From contig PMON01000070.1 in the NCBI GenBank assembly GCA_003162395.1, forward strand, positions 1 through 62,418: a stretch of DNA of 62,418 bases. The letters are read 5' to 3'. Positions 1-8,450 of the stretch are shown piece by piece; the stretch's first letter is position 1; each line of letters opens with the position of its first letter. A program made the translations under genes and the position numbers. The stretch is from Acidimicrobiaceae bacterium (GTDB taxonomy: Bacteria > Actinomycetota > Acidimicrobiia > Acidimicrobiales > RAAP-2). The notes below the pieces were generated by a model, which searched no databases, was not told the origin of the DNA, and was given only the letters and a program-made list of their open reading frames with translations.

Positions 1-408
1 GCTTATTGCACGATGCGGGCTAGGGCCTATTAGACATGCTCAGTTCGCGTCGGGGCCAGTTGTTCAGATCTGGGGGTTCGTGACGCCCTTCCGGACGGCT
101 CGTAGTCCCCGCGAGCCTGTCACGCTTCGTGGCGCAACGGACACCCCCTCGCGCGCTGCAATGAAGCCAGCATCTCCGTCGCGCACGCCAAATCTGTCGA
201 CATACGGATTCTCAGGCTCCGGGTTGGCCGCCAGCCAGCGTCGTCGGACGTCGCCCGACGGGTGGTCACCTCACTCGGCACATGGACAGTTCTAGTCAAG
301 CCAAAACCCAAGCGCTCCCAGCGCCCAACACACCCATGGACCCCGGTCGCGACTCGTCAAAGCACGGAGCCGGAGATGCCATCGGATCGATGCGGAGGAG
401 AGACGACG
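1..408. other. Left-edge region without a confident gene
   Basis: No gene can be assigned here. On the minus strand one frame stays open from about 275 down to 77 and would encode about 65 residues of protein-like composition, but it has no convincing start codon or ribosome binding site and matches nothing I recognise. It may be the tail of a decayed gene. Confidence 0.4.
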
Positions 409-1581
409 CTAGGTGAGCGCAAACAGGTAGGTGCCACTGGGTGTTGCCAGCGCCGGCACGTCTCGGGTGAGCGACATGCTCGCGAAGCTCAGGCGAGCGA
501 CGACGTTCCTTCCCGGACCTCCGAAGAAGTACACGCCATTGGCGAACGCGTGCATGTAGAGCCCGATGTTCGCCGGCAGGTCTCGTCGCTCGAGACCTGA
601 GGTTGAGAGTCGCCAGAGGTAGGCGCTCATCGGATTGTCTTGCTGATTTGTAATCTGTTGCGCGACAAATGAAAGGAGACCACCTCCCGGGAGCGCTTGC
701 ATCTGGAAGTTGTCCACAGTTTTCGCCCGAACGCCCGTATGCGTCGTCGAGACAATCGCCAAAGTGTTCGGGTTGATGCGCAGCAGGTCAAACGCCGTCG
801 GATGCGGAGTTTCGCGCCACGCCATGACGTAGAGGCTGCCGTTGGCATCCAACGCACCGCCTCCCAGCGATCCGTACCCGCGCAGCAGGTGACGCGTCCC
901 ATTTGAGAGGTCGTCGACCGAGGCGAAGTAGGCGTTGAACTGGAATGCGTAGAGCTGACCGGCGTCAAGCACCAGGGACTCGATCCAGCCACCACTGAAC
1001 GTGCCAAGGTACAAGCCCTTGTAGCCCGGTCCCGGTGTGAAGGGAATACCGGGAGCCGAGTAGGTGTGGACGACACGACCGCTTCGAGTGTTGACCTCAA
1101 TGATCGAGGTCTGCGAGCCGCTCTGGACCTCGACGTAGGCGTCGTTGTGGACCGCGAGGAGCACCGAGCCCTGTCCAGCAGACCAGCTCCGCGGAGTCCT
1201 CATGCGCACAGAGATCGTCTCGTTGCCGACGCCGTAGATGGTGCTACCGGAATAGACGTTCCTGCCGGAGCCACCTCCGTAGACCGCCAGTGCGGCGGAG
1301 TGTCCGACGGACGGTGTCTCACTCGCCCAGATTCCATTGGCCAAGGCCTCCGGGGGAGACTGCGAACCGGCCCGGCGGAAGAAGACAGGCGTCGCGTACT
1401 GTCCGGACCAGTAGCGGTACACCTCGAGGGTCGGCGCTCTGCCAATTGAGATTGCGCCGGTCGGCGCTTTCTCGATGGGGGCTCCTGTGCCGACGCGGCG
1501 CGCGGCAGTGCGCCCGCTCGATCCTGTTGCAAGCAGCAATGAGGTTCCAATCGCGGCAACCGCGATGACTGCTGCAAGAGC
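409..1581 (-). pseudogene. 3' part of a membrane-anchored extracellular protein gene, split by the casposon
   Basis: This frame encodes the last 390 residues of a protein whose first 36 codons lie beyond the element at 19842-19735. It begins with a hydrophobic segment (LAAVIAVAAIGTSLLLATG) that would be a membrane anchor, followed by a long extracellular region rich in Gly, Ser, Thr and aromatic residues, possibly beta-propeller-like. No catalytic motif was found. The frame stays open into the element as far as a GTG at 1656, so a chimeric protein could be made in principle, but no good ribosome binding site is seen there. The intact gene at 30135-31640 has the same basic-stretch-plus-anchor layout and also lies divergent to a GntR gene, which supports reading this as one interrupted gene. 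Confidence 0.8.
1567..1581 (+). repeat. Left target-site duplication (15 bp)
   Basis: The sequence GACTGCTGCAAGAGC occurs here and again at 19720-19734, exactly outside the two inverted repeats. The next base, G, also matches, so the duplication could be called 16 bp. A duplication of 14-15 bp is what is known for casposons. It lies within the membrane-anchor codons of the interrupted gene. Confidence 0.93.
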
Positions 1582-1602
1582 GGGATAGGTGATAGGGGCC
1601 GC
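1582..1602 (+). repeat. Left terminal inverted repeat of the casposon
   Basis: The outer end reads GGGATAGGTGATAGGGG and continues to CCGC. All 21 bases are the reverse complement of 19699-19719. Weaker matching continues inward to about 1615, including an 8-base exact block at 1605-1612, giving about 31 of 34 matching positions overall. Confidence 0.95.
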
Positions 1603-1633
1603 AGAAACGTCCGCGCTCCCGCGCATCCCTGGC

Positions 1634-2341
1634 TCAATGTCGGCTTGGGAAGACACTCCCTCGTCGCAGATTGGCCGTCACTCGGCGCAGCAGCATCACA
1701 GCTTGAACTGCAACGGCCACAGCAATGAGCAGTGCCACGGCTGGGTCGAGCCAAAACGCACTCGATGCAATGATGATGGCGCCCGTGATTGCCACTGCAC
1801 CGGCAGCCGCGGCGTCTGCGCAGGTGTCCAGGAGCACAGCTCGCATATTCAATGCCCCGCCTTCGTCGTCGTCATCCGCCTCGTCACCTCGCAAGATGGC
1901 GACGCCGGCAAGCATTGTGGCTGCGGCAACTGCGCTCACGACAAGCACCGGGATCCCGTGGACCTGGCCTGCCCCCCTAACAAGTCGAGCGATTGCCCCA
2001 GCGGCGACGAACGCCGCGAGAGTGAGCAACCAACCGCTGTTGACCAATGCGGCCCACGTCGTAGCTTGCGGATACCCATTCGGCCGTGTGCGACTCACAG
2101 GACGCTCGGAGAGCCAGATTGCCCACAATGACACTCCAATCGCTGCGGTATCAGCGAGGTAGTCGACGCCCTCGGCGAGCACGCCCAGTGAGTGAGCTGC
2201 GATGCCGGTGATCGCGAGGACTGCAACGAACCCGAGATTCAATCCGAGAACTGTCCAAAGTCGCGCTGCTCGACTCACGATTCGCCCCCTCGCGACTCGC
2301 CAGTCATCGAGGAATTGTTGCAGAGACGGAATCTTGCCCAT
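1634..2341 (-). CDS. Small cation diffusion facilitator-type transporter
   Basis: The 235-residue product looks like the membrane domain of a cation diffusion facilitator, which exports divalent metal ions such as Zn or Co by proton exchange. Several hydrophobic helices are visible. The second carries LAEGVDYLADTAAIGVSLWA, where the paired acidic residues resemble the family metal site, and a later helix has LLDTCADAAAAG with a similar Asp pair. A DDDDE loop lies between helices. The usual C-terminal cytoplasmic domain is absent, as in a known short actinobacterial form. I chose the ATG at 2341, which overlaps the divergent HNH start; no clear ribosome binding site precedes it. It is the gene nearest the left end of the casposon and is presumably cargo. 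Confidence 0.7.
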   Translation of the reverse strand: MGKIPSLQQFLDDWRVARGRIVSRAARLWTVLGLNLGFVAVLAITGIAAHSLGVLAEGVDYLADTAAIGVSLWAIWLSERPVSRTRPNGYPQATTWAALVNSGWLLTLAAFVAAGAIARLVRGAGQVHGIPVLVVSAVAAATMLAGVAILRGDEADDDDEGGALNMRAVLLDTCADAAAAGAVAITGAIIIASSAFWLDPAVALLIAVAVAVQAVMLLRRVTANLRRGSVFPSRH

Positions 2342-3119
2342 GTGTCTCGTTTGTGTGACGGTCGTTGGGGGACGTACTCCCCATCCGGAATCCAAGGCGC
2401 GATACTGGCCCTCTGTGCCCACCCCGGACCTTTCACTCTCCACGACTATCCCCTGCGCCAATTGCGCGCTTCCTGTCGACCTTCTGACCTCGCGCTCGAT
2501 CTACTGCTCCGAGTTGTGCAACCAAGTCGCCCGAGCCGTCCGGTACATCAGGGCGCGCATGCTCGATGGGCGGATCAACGATCCGGACATCGCTGAAGCC
2601 ATCAGGACGCAGCTTGCCTTCATTCCAACTGGTGGTTACCCAACGAAGCGCCGTCACATCGATGCGGCGACGCGACAAGCAGTCCTGGACCGCGACGCTC
2701 ATCGCTGCCAGAAGTGCGGCGCAGAAGGCACGGAGATTGATCACATTGCATCTTCAAGCAGTGACCTGAGCAACCTCCAGCTGCTCTGCCACGCCTGCCA
2801 CATGGACAAGACGCAGGCGGGTTTCGTTCCTGCTTCTCCTGCGGTGATCAAGGCAGTGTTTGCGCCGATGTATGCAAGAGCGGCAGTCGATCCCCCGCAG
2901 CAGCCCTCTGACTCTTCCGGCTGGGAACACACCCAGTGGAAGCGCAATGCGCAACTTGTTCATGAGACACTCCGCAACTGGTGGGCCTCGTGCATCCAAT
3001 ACATGCTTCTGGACATCGAGGAGTCACTCGGTGATCAGTCACCAGTCTCGAATCCTCTATCCGCTGCAAACGGGTTCATGGATGGCCTCGAACCTTGGAG
3101 GTGGTACCGCGCGGGCTGA
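2340..3119 (+). CDS. HNH endonuclease with N-terminal zinc motif
   Basis: The 259-residue protein has an N-terminal CxxC...CxxxC cluster (CANC, then YCSELC, around residues 42-65). An HNH domain follows at about 105-165, with CQKCG, the DH pair in TEIDHIAS and the CHACH block, which fits a metal-dependent DNA nuclease. The C-terminal third is Trp-rich and unassigned. Its stop codon is one base from the stop of the convergent helicase gene. The ATG at 2340 shares its bases with the start of the divergent transporter gene; GTG codons at 2355 and 2415 are alternatives that still keep the zinc motif. HNH nucleases are frequent in casposons, where they may help in transposition or act on invading DNA. 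Confidence 0.82.
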   Translation: MCLVCVTVVGGRTPHPESKARYWPSVPTPDLSLSTTIPCANCALPVDLLTSRSIYCSELCNQVARAVRYIRARMLDGRINDPDIAEAIRTQLAFIPTGGYPTKRRHIDAATRQAVLDRDAHRCQKCGAEGTEIDHIASSSSDLSNLQLLCHACHMDKTQAGFVPASPAVIKAVFAPMYARAAVDPPQQPSDSSGWEHTQWKRNAQLVHETLRNWWASCIQYMLLDIEESLGDQSPVSNPLSAANGFMDGLEPWRWYRAG

Positions 3120-3120
3120 G

Positions 3121-5886
3121 TTACTCCGCTATGCGCGAAATGCGCCCCGACGACTCGATGGGCTGCGAGTGAATCGCCTCCAGGTCGCCCGCCAAGTCCT
3201 CAGCCCGATAGCAGACGTGGTGTTTCCAGACCCCAAGACCACCCCATGTGTTGACGGCTTCAACCCATCGTCGTGCGGCCGTGACCTTCGCATCGTCCTT
3301 CTCGTCTGGATCGCCCTTGCCTTCAAGGAGCAACGTCAAGTTGTTGCTCAGCCTCACCATGAAGTCAGGGCGGTAGCGATGAGTGTTGCCCTGGAACAGG
3401 TACGGGATCTCAAGGAACAGACGGTGGTTCTTCGCCCAAGCCACCACCATGCCAACTGCTGGCTCGTCCAGGACCGCGCAGATCTTCCGCTCCAGCCCGG
3501 AGTCACAGACCGCATGCGAGAGGTGGCTGCGGACGGCAGGGACGCACTTGTCCGTCGGAGACTGGAAGTTGATACCGCTCGTGCTGCCAATCGGCTGGTA
3601 CTCGTCTAGTGCGGGCAGGAAGCGCTCGGGTCCCTCGCCTGGACGCAGCGCCGCCGCCAGCCGCTCTTGGATCAGCTGGAGGTAACGGAAGTTCGACAAC
3701 TCGCGCGGGTCAACGTCGCCCTCATAGAGGATCTTCCCTCCCTCGCTAACGGGGCGGATCACGGACTCGGCGATGCGGAGCGCCTGTGGGAACAACCAGG
3801 GCTTCTCATAGGGAGCGATGAGGCCAGCCGCGACCCGATAGATGAGACGTTGCATCCGGAAGTTCTTATACGCCCGTTCACGGTCTTGGATCACACCACC
3901 CATGCCCGCGTGCGGAGTGCCGAGATCGAACTCGACCCAAGTCTCGGTTGGATCAAAGCGTGCTGTGATGCGCACCGGCTCGATCGCGTCAAAGTCCACG
4001 TCGAGCGTGTCCGTGATGTCGGGCACGACTTGAATCAATCGTGGAAAGTCGATGCGCAATTCGTCGCGCTCTTGGACCGTGTGGACGTTGGTGTACGCGG
4101 GCGGGGATGAGGGGGCGGCGCCTTCTGCTCGGGCCATTGGCAGCAATTGGAAAGGGACCCCGTAGACATCGACCGGCTCGGGCTGAGTGAGGTCGTCGTA
4201 TCGACTCCGGCGGAGTCCTCGCCCAACTACTTGCTCGCACAAGAGGTTGGAGGTGAAGGCTCGGAGACCGAGGATGTGCGTGACGTTGCGGGCATCCCAA
4301 CCTTCGGAAAGCATTGCGACGCTGATCAAGCAACGAATCTGTCCTCCGGGCTCACCAGGCTTCCCTACGGTCGCCACCAGCCCGCGAATTCGATCTGCCT
4401 CCGCGCTTCCTTCTCCCGCCTCTGCCTTCGCGAGCGCATCGGTGTCGATTCGTACGGTGACCGGGGGTTGGCCAGATTGGTTGACGAGGAGTGGACTGGC
4501 TTCTCCGAGGACCGCGATGTGATGCTCCATCATCCGAGCGACGGTGGTGTCGTGGCAGATAACGATTAGGACTGGGGGCACCGGAGATTTGCGCTTCTCC
4601 CAGTCCTCGAACGTCTTCTCCCATGCACCCGCGAGCTGCTTGAGTGGTCCATCCGCCTCGGCCAGGTAGTCCGTCAGTGGATGGGCATCGTCATCGGCTT
4701 CGACCCGCTTGGGAAGTGTCGCCTTGATGTAGCTCCAAAGTCGCCGGTACTTCGGGATCGCCTCTCCGGTGTTGTCGTCGGTTGGGGTATGTGGAATCTT
4801 GACGAGCCCCGATTCGATGGCATCGACGAGCGCGAAGTCCGAGACGATCCAGGGGAAGGGTGTCCACGCACGATCGCGGTACGCGCTCGGAAACATTGGC
4901 GTTGCAGAACAGTCGATTGCACGCAGGATCTCTCGATGCCGATTGATCTTGTCGAGTCCATCGACCCAGATGGTCGCCTCTCTGGCCTCATCTGCATCGA
5001 CGCCACGCCTGACAGCGACATCCTCGGGAAAGCGATACGCGTGGTGCGCTTCGTCATTGATCACCATGACTCGACCGGAGGGCGAGAGGTCCGTCAACAC
5101 TCGCCGACAGAACGCCGCATCCGACTCGCGACCGCGCTTCACGACCGATCGCCTCGGGTCCTCCCTTGGAGAGAGCTGATGCCAGTTCATGACTTGAACG
5201 CCGATCTGGCCGAGCAGAGAGGAGTATTGGGGTGGGACAAGATCGAATTCGACATAGATGGACTTGGGGTCCCTGTGATCGAGCCCGCCTGCTCCCGAGA
5301 GCCTGTCGCGGATCGTGATGTTGGGACTGATAACGAGGATCTGATCCGTGAAGCGGGCGTCCTGTCGATTCGCCAACCGATTCATGCCTGTCCACAGAGT
5401 CAGCATCGCCATCACAAGGGTCTTGCCGGTTCCGGTGGCCATTTTCACTGCCCACCTCGCGTAGGCCTCCCCGGACTCGGGAACCGAGATACCGACCCTC
5501 AGATGATCGGGAGCTTCAATGAGAAACGCGATCGTCTCGACGGCCTCTCGCTGGCAAAAGAACGGAAGCGTGTTGTTTATGCGCCTCCCAGCGTCAAACC
5601 AGTAGGCGAAGAGATCCCGAGTCAACAACGATGCGCCTGCGTACCCCTCATCGCGCCAGTTGCGAACGCGGTCACGCAGCTCGTTGACGAGCGGGATCGG
5701 AATGAGTTCGTCGGTGATCTTCAGTTCGCCGTCGGGTGACGCCGCGAGATACCCCGCAATGCGTCGACCTTCACGAACCGAGGGCACCACACCTCCGAAG
5801 TGCCAGTAACTGGTGGGCTCCCCAAATGCATCATTGATGATTGGATTACCGACGACAACTTGACCCGCCTCTTGGGAGGCACTCAT
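3121..5886 (-). CDS. DEAD/DEAH helicase-nuclease, type III restriction subunit-like (BPTD_3080 family)
   Basis: The 921-residue protein is a superfamily 2 helicase with a C-terminal nuclease. Walker A is MATGTGKT at about 149-156 and the DEAH box is NDEAHH near 277-282. The RecA-2 motif VVGRGLRR follows near 545. Close to the C-terminus HRYRPDFMVRL and then LLLEGKG form a PD-(D/E)xK-type active site. This layout matches the restriction subunit of type III-like systems, in particular the family named BPTD_3080, which works with a methyltransferase encoded next door. Its ATG overlaps the methyltransferase stop by four bases, so the two are translationally coupled. It is the last gene of the casposon operon. 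Whether the pair actually restricts DNA cannot be told from sequence alone. Confidence 0.88.
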   Translation of the reverse strand: MSASQEAGQVVVGNPIINDAFGEPTSYWHFGGVVPSVREGRRIAGYLAASPDGELKITDELIPIPLVNELRDRVRNWRDEGYAGASLLTRDLFAYWFDAGRRINNTLPFFCQREAVETIAFLIEAPDHLRVGISVPESGEAYARWAVKMATGTGKTLVMAMLTLWTGMNRLANRQDARFTDQILVISPNITIRDRLSGAGGLDHRDPKSIYVEFDLVPPQYSSLLGQIGVQVMNWHQLSPREDPRRSVVKRGRESDAAFCRRVLTDLSPSGRVMVINDEAHHAYRFPEDVAVRRGVDADEAREATIWVDGLDKINRHREILRAIDCSATPMFPSAYRDRAWTPFPWIVSDFALVDAIESGLVKIPHTPTDDNTGEAIPKYRRLWSYIKATLPKRVEADDDAHPLTDYLAEADGPLKQLAGAWEKTFEDWEKRKSPVPPVLIVICHDTTVARMMEHHIAVLGEASPLLVNQSGQPPVTVRIDTDALAKAEAGEGSAEADRIRGLVATVGKPGEPGGQIRCLISVAMLSEGWDARNVTHILGLRAFTSNLLCEQVVGRGLRRSRYDDLTQPEPVDVYGVPFQLLPMARAEGAAPSSPPAYTNVHTVQERDELRIDFPRLIQVVPDITDTLDVDFDAIEPVRITARFDPTETWVEFDLGTPHAGMGGVIQDRERAYKNFRMQRLIYRVAAGLIAPYEKPWLFPQALRIAESVIRPVSEGGKILYEGDVDPRELSNFRYLQLIQERLAAALRPGEGPERFLPALDEYQPIGSTSGINFQSPTDKCVPAVRSHLSHAVCDSGLERKICAVLDEPAVGMVVAWAKNHRLFLEIPYLFQGNTHRYRPDFMVRLSNNLTLLLEGKGDPDEKDDAKVTAARRWVEAVNTWGGLGVWKHHVCYRAEDLAGDLEAIHSQPIESSGRISRIAE

Positions 5887-8423
5887 CGTGTGACATCCGA
5901 GAGCGGACGGATGACCTCCGCAGTATTGCCGTCATTCGCGATAACGCGGACTGCGATGGAGTTGTGATCTCCCTTCTCGAAGGGCAGGGAGATCCAACCA
6001 TGAAGTCCCTCAACGAGTTCAGCGTCAACCGTTCCCTTCAGTGAGCGGCTCAACTTCTCCCAGGCGTCTGTTACGGGGAAGAATGCCTGCGACGCGCGGA
6101 ACACCGTTCCGTCGTAGTCGTCGTCGAGAAACCAAGCTTGAATGCCTGATCGGCCGAACGACGTCACATTGCCGGTCGCGGCATCGTAGGAGTCGACGCC
6201 CTCGATGGTCACCCGCATGCCATCCGCATCCTTAGCGATTGAGATATCGGGCGAGGTGAACAGTCGAAACGTCTGCGATGCGACCGTGTTCTTGAGCAAG
6301 TCTCCGACAAGAAGATCTGGATTCGCCAGCAAGAGGGCGACATCGGTTCCGCCAATCTTCCCGGTCCCTAGCTTTTCTTGAGCGTCAGCTGACACTGCGA
6401 AGCCGCAGAAGACGACTAGGTCGAAGCCGATCGCAGATCGGAGGGCGTCCGATACCTGCGCCATCGTCACGGCACCGAACTGAGGGCCGATAGACACTCC
6501 GAACCGAGACTGCCGAGTGCCAAGGGTGACGATCCCTTCGGCTTGAATAGACCCTGCCGCCGAAAGCTTGGCTAGCGATTCAATCTGAAGTGGCTCTGAT
6601 CCTGGCCGTGGAATCCCTTGCGTCTCCAGGGCACTCAACAGGATGTCGACGTGAGAGGAGGCGTCTGAGTTGAGAGTTGGATCAGACACGTCTTGATCAA
6701 GTGGGTTGACGGAGTAGCGGGAAAGCGCCTCGACCGTGAACGGACCGGACACTCGCGTCGTCTTCCGATCGACGACAGGACGGTCGTGGAGTGCGACAGT
6801 CTCAGGCTCTTCGCCCTTTGCGATCTGCCCCAACGTCACTCGCTGTTGCGTCTCGTAGACGAAACCGCCATCTACGTCGCGCTCGGGGTGCGCGAGCTTG
6901 TAATAGTCGTACACCGCAGTGAGCAAGCGCTCCCTTGCGACTGCCAGGGCCACTCGGGACGTGTCGATGGTGATCCACCGTCTCCCGTACTGTTCAGCGA
7001 CGAGTGCAGTCGTCCCGCCACCGCAAGTTGGATCGATGACAAGGTCTCCTGGGTCCGTGGTCATTAGGACACACCGAGCGATCACCTTGGGGTTGGTCTG
7101 GACGACGTATCGCTTGCGGTCGGCAGATCCAGACATTGCCGTATCCGTCCAAATACTGGCGAAGGCGACACCGTTGAAGTCGTCCAGATAGCGCACGTAG
7201 TTGAGGGAGTTGCCGCTGGGCATTAGGCGACCGGCCGTTCGAAGTCGCTCCATGCCCTCTTCGTTGGTCTTCCAGCGAGAGGTCATGCCGGGGTTGTAGG
7301 ACTTGCTGTCAATCTCCACTTCAAACCATGAAGCGGCGCCTGGGCCCTTCTTGCGGCCAATTGACTGGCTCGTCAGCGGCGCAAGCCTGAACGGCCGCGC
7401 TCCCTCCGGTACCTCCTGGAGTCCGCTCTTTTGTTCGGGTGTGAGGCTCTGGACCGTGCCGTCAGGTAGTTGGAGCTTTGAGTAGGCGTCCGCGCCGTCA
7501 TCGCCAAGCGACCGCAGCGCGTAGAGCTGTCGGTACTTGAGTTGCTCGACGTCCTTGGCGTACCAAAGGATGTAGTCACCGATGATTCCGAGATTCCGCC
7601 CCGTGCTGGTCGCAGTCTTTTGGAATGTGATCTGCGCGACGTAGTTCTCGGCTTTGAAGATCTCGTCAAGCAGGACTCGAACTTGGTGGACGTGGTCGTC
7701 CGAGATCTGGACGAAGATCGAACCCGTTTCGTTGAGCAACTCGCGAGCGATCATGATCCGATCCCGCAGGTAGGTCAGGTACGAGTGGATCTGCAAGACC
7801 CATGTGTCGCGATACGCCTGGATCATTTCGGGCTCTCGCGTGAGTCCGGAATCGTCCTGCGCGACATCTGTTGACCCGACCGTGGCTTGAAAGTTCGACT
7901 TGTAGTTGACCCCGTAGGGCGGGTCGATGAAGACGCACTGCACTTTCCCGCCGAGCCGTTCGCGATCGACCAGGCTAGACATCACGGTGAGCGAGTCACC
8001 CAGGATCATGCGGTTCGTCCAGTCCAACTCATGCTGGTAAAACTCAACCGCCTTGTCCGGGTCAAGCTGATCCACGTCGAAGAGGTTCGCCTGCACGCGT
8101 TTGCGACGAACTGAGCCGACAATCTTCTGCGCCGACAACTCCTCGTGAACGTGAATGGAGGGCGCCGGAACCTCTACCTCGGATCTTTCTACCTTTCCAG
8201 CCCACACCATTTGCGGATCGAGGTGCGGGTCAAAAGCGAGGCGCTTCGTTGGAGTCTCCTCCCGGTCCAGATGGGCAAGCCCTGCCGGAGGGTTATTGGT
8301 TCTCTTGCTTTGGCTGTGTTCGTAGTCCTCGACAGGCACGACTCGATCGGCCTTGGTGGCGCGCTTGCGTGCAGCTGCGTCGCCTTCGGCTGGTTTGCGG
8401 GCTGGAGGTGCCATGACGCCCAT
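5883..8423 (-). CDS. Site-specific DNA (adenine-N6) methyltransferase, type III Mod-like
   Basis: This 846-residue protein has the DPPY catalytic motif (FIDPPYGVNY, residues 165-174) before the AdoMet-binding motif I (DPTCGGGTT, residues 464-472). That order is typical of beta-class adenine methyltransferases such as type III Mod subunits. The long interval between them probably holds a target-recognition domain, and the C-terminal 300 residues are family-specific. The modification target is unknown. It lies 27 bp downstream of the polymerase gene and overlaps the helicase-nuclease start, so polymerase, methyltransferase and nuclease share one transcript. A second ATG nine bases in (8414) is an alternative start. 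In the element it may protect self DNA, hold the element in the host, or act in defence. Confidence 0.9.
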   Translation of the reverse strand: MGVMAPPARKPAEGDAAARKRATKADRVVPVEDYEHSQSKRTNNPPAGLAHLDREETPTKRLAFDPHLDPQMVWAGKVERSEVEVPAPSIHVHEELSAQKIVGSVRRKRVQANLFDVDQLDPDKAVEFYQHELDWTNRMILGDSLTVMSSLVDRERLGGKVQCVFIDPPYGVNYKSNFQATVGSTDVAQDDSGLTREPEMIQAYRDTWVLQIHSYLTYLRDRIMIARELLNETGSIFVQISDDHVHQVRVLLDEIFKAENYVAQITFQKTATSTGRNLGIIGDYILWYAKDVEQLKYRQLYALRSLGDDGADAYSKLQLPDGTVQSLTPEQKSGLQEVPEGARPFRLAPLTSQSIGRKKGPGAASWFEVEIDSKSYNPGMTSRWKTNEEGMERLRTAGRLMPSGNSLNYVRYLDDFNGVAFASIWTDTAMSGSADRKRYVVQTNPKVIARCVLMTTDPGDLVIDPTCGGGTTALVAEQYGRRWITIDTSRVALAVARERLLTAVYDYYKLAHPERDVDGGFVYETQQRVTLGQIAKGEEPETVALHDRPVVDRKTTRVSGPFTVEALSRYSVNPLDQDVSDPTLNSDASSHVDILLSALETQGIPRPGSEPLQIESLAKLSAAGSIQAEGIVTLGTRQSRFGVSIGPQFGAVTMAQVSDALRSAIGFDLVVFCGFAVSADAQEKLGTGKIGGTDVALLLANPDLLVGDLLKNTVASQTFRLFTSPDISIAKDADGMRVTIEGVDSYDAATGNVTSFGRSGIQAWFLDDDYDGTVFRASQAFFPVTDAWEKLSRSLKGTVDAELVEGLHGWISLPFEKGDHNSIAVRVIANDGNTAEVIRPLSDVTR

Positions 8424-8450
8424 TGAATCGCATCAGCAATGCCGATGCGG

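Noticed and set aside
1-311. Possible gene fragment on the minus strand at the left edge
   Set aside because: Although protein-like for about 65 codons, it has no start signal and no recognisable family, so it is not called as a gene.
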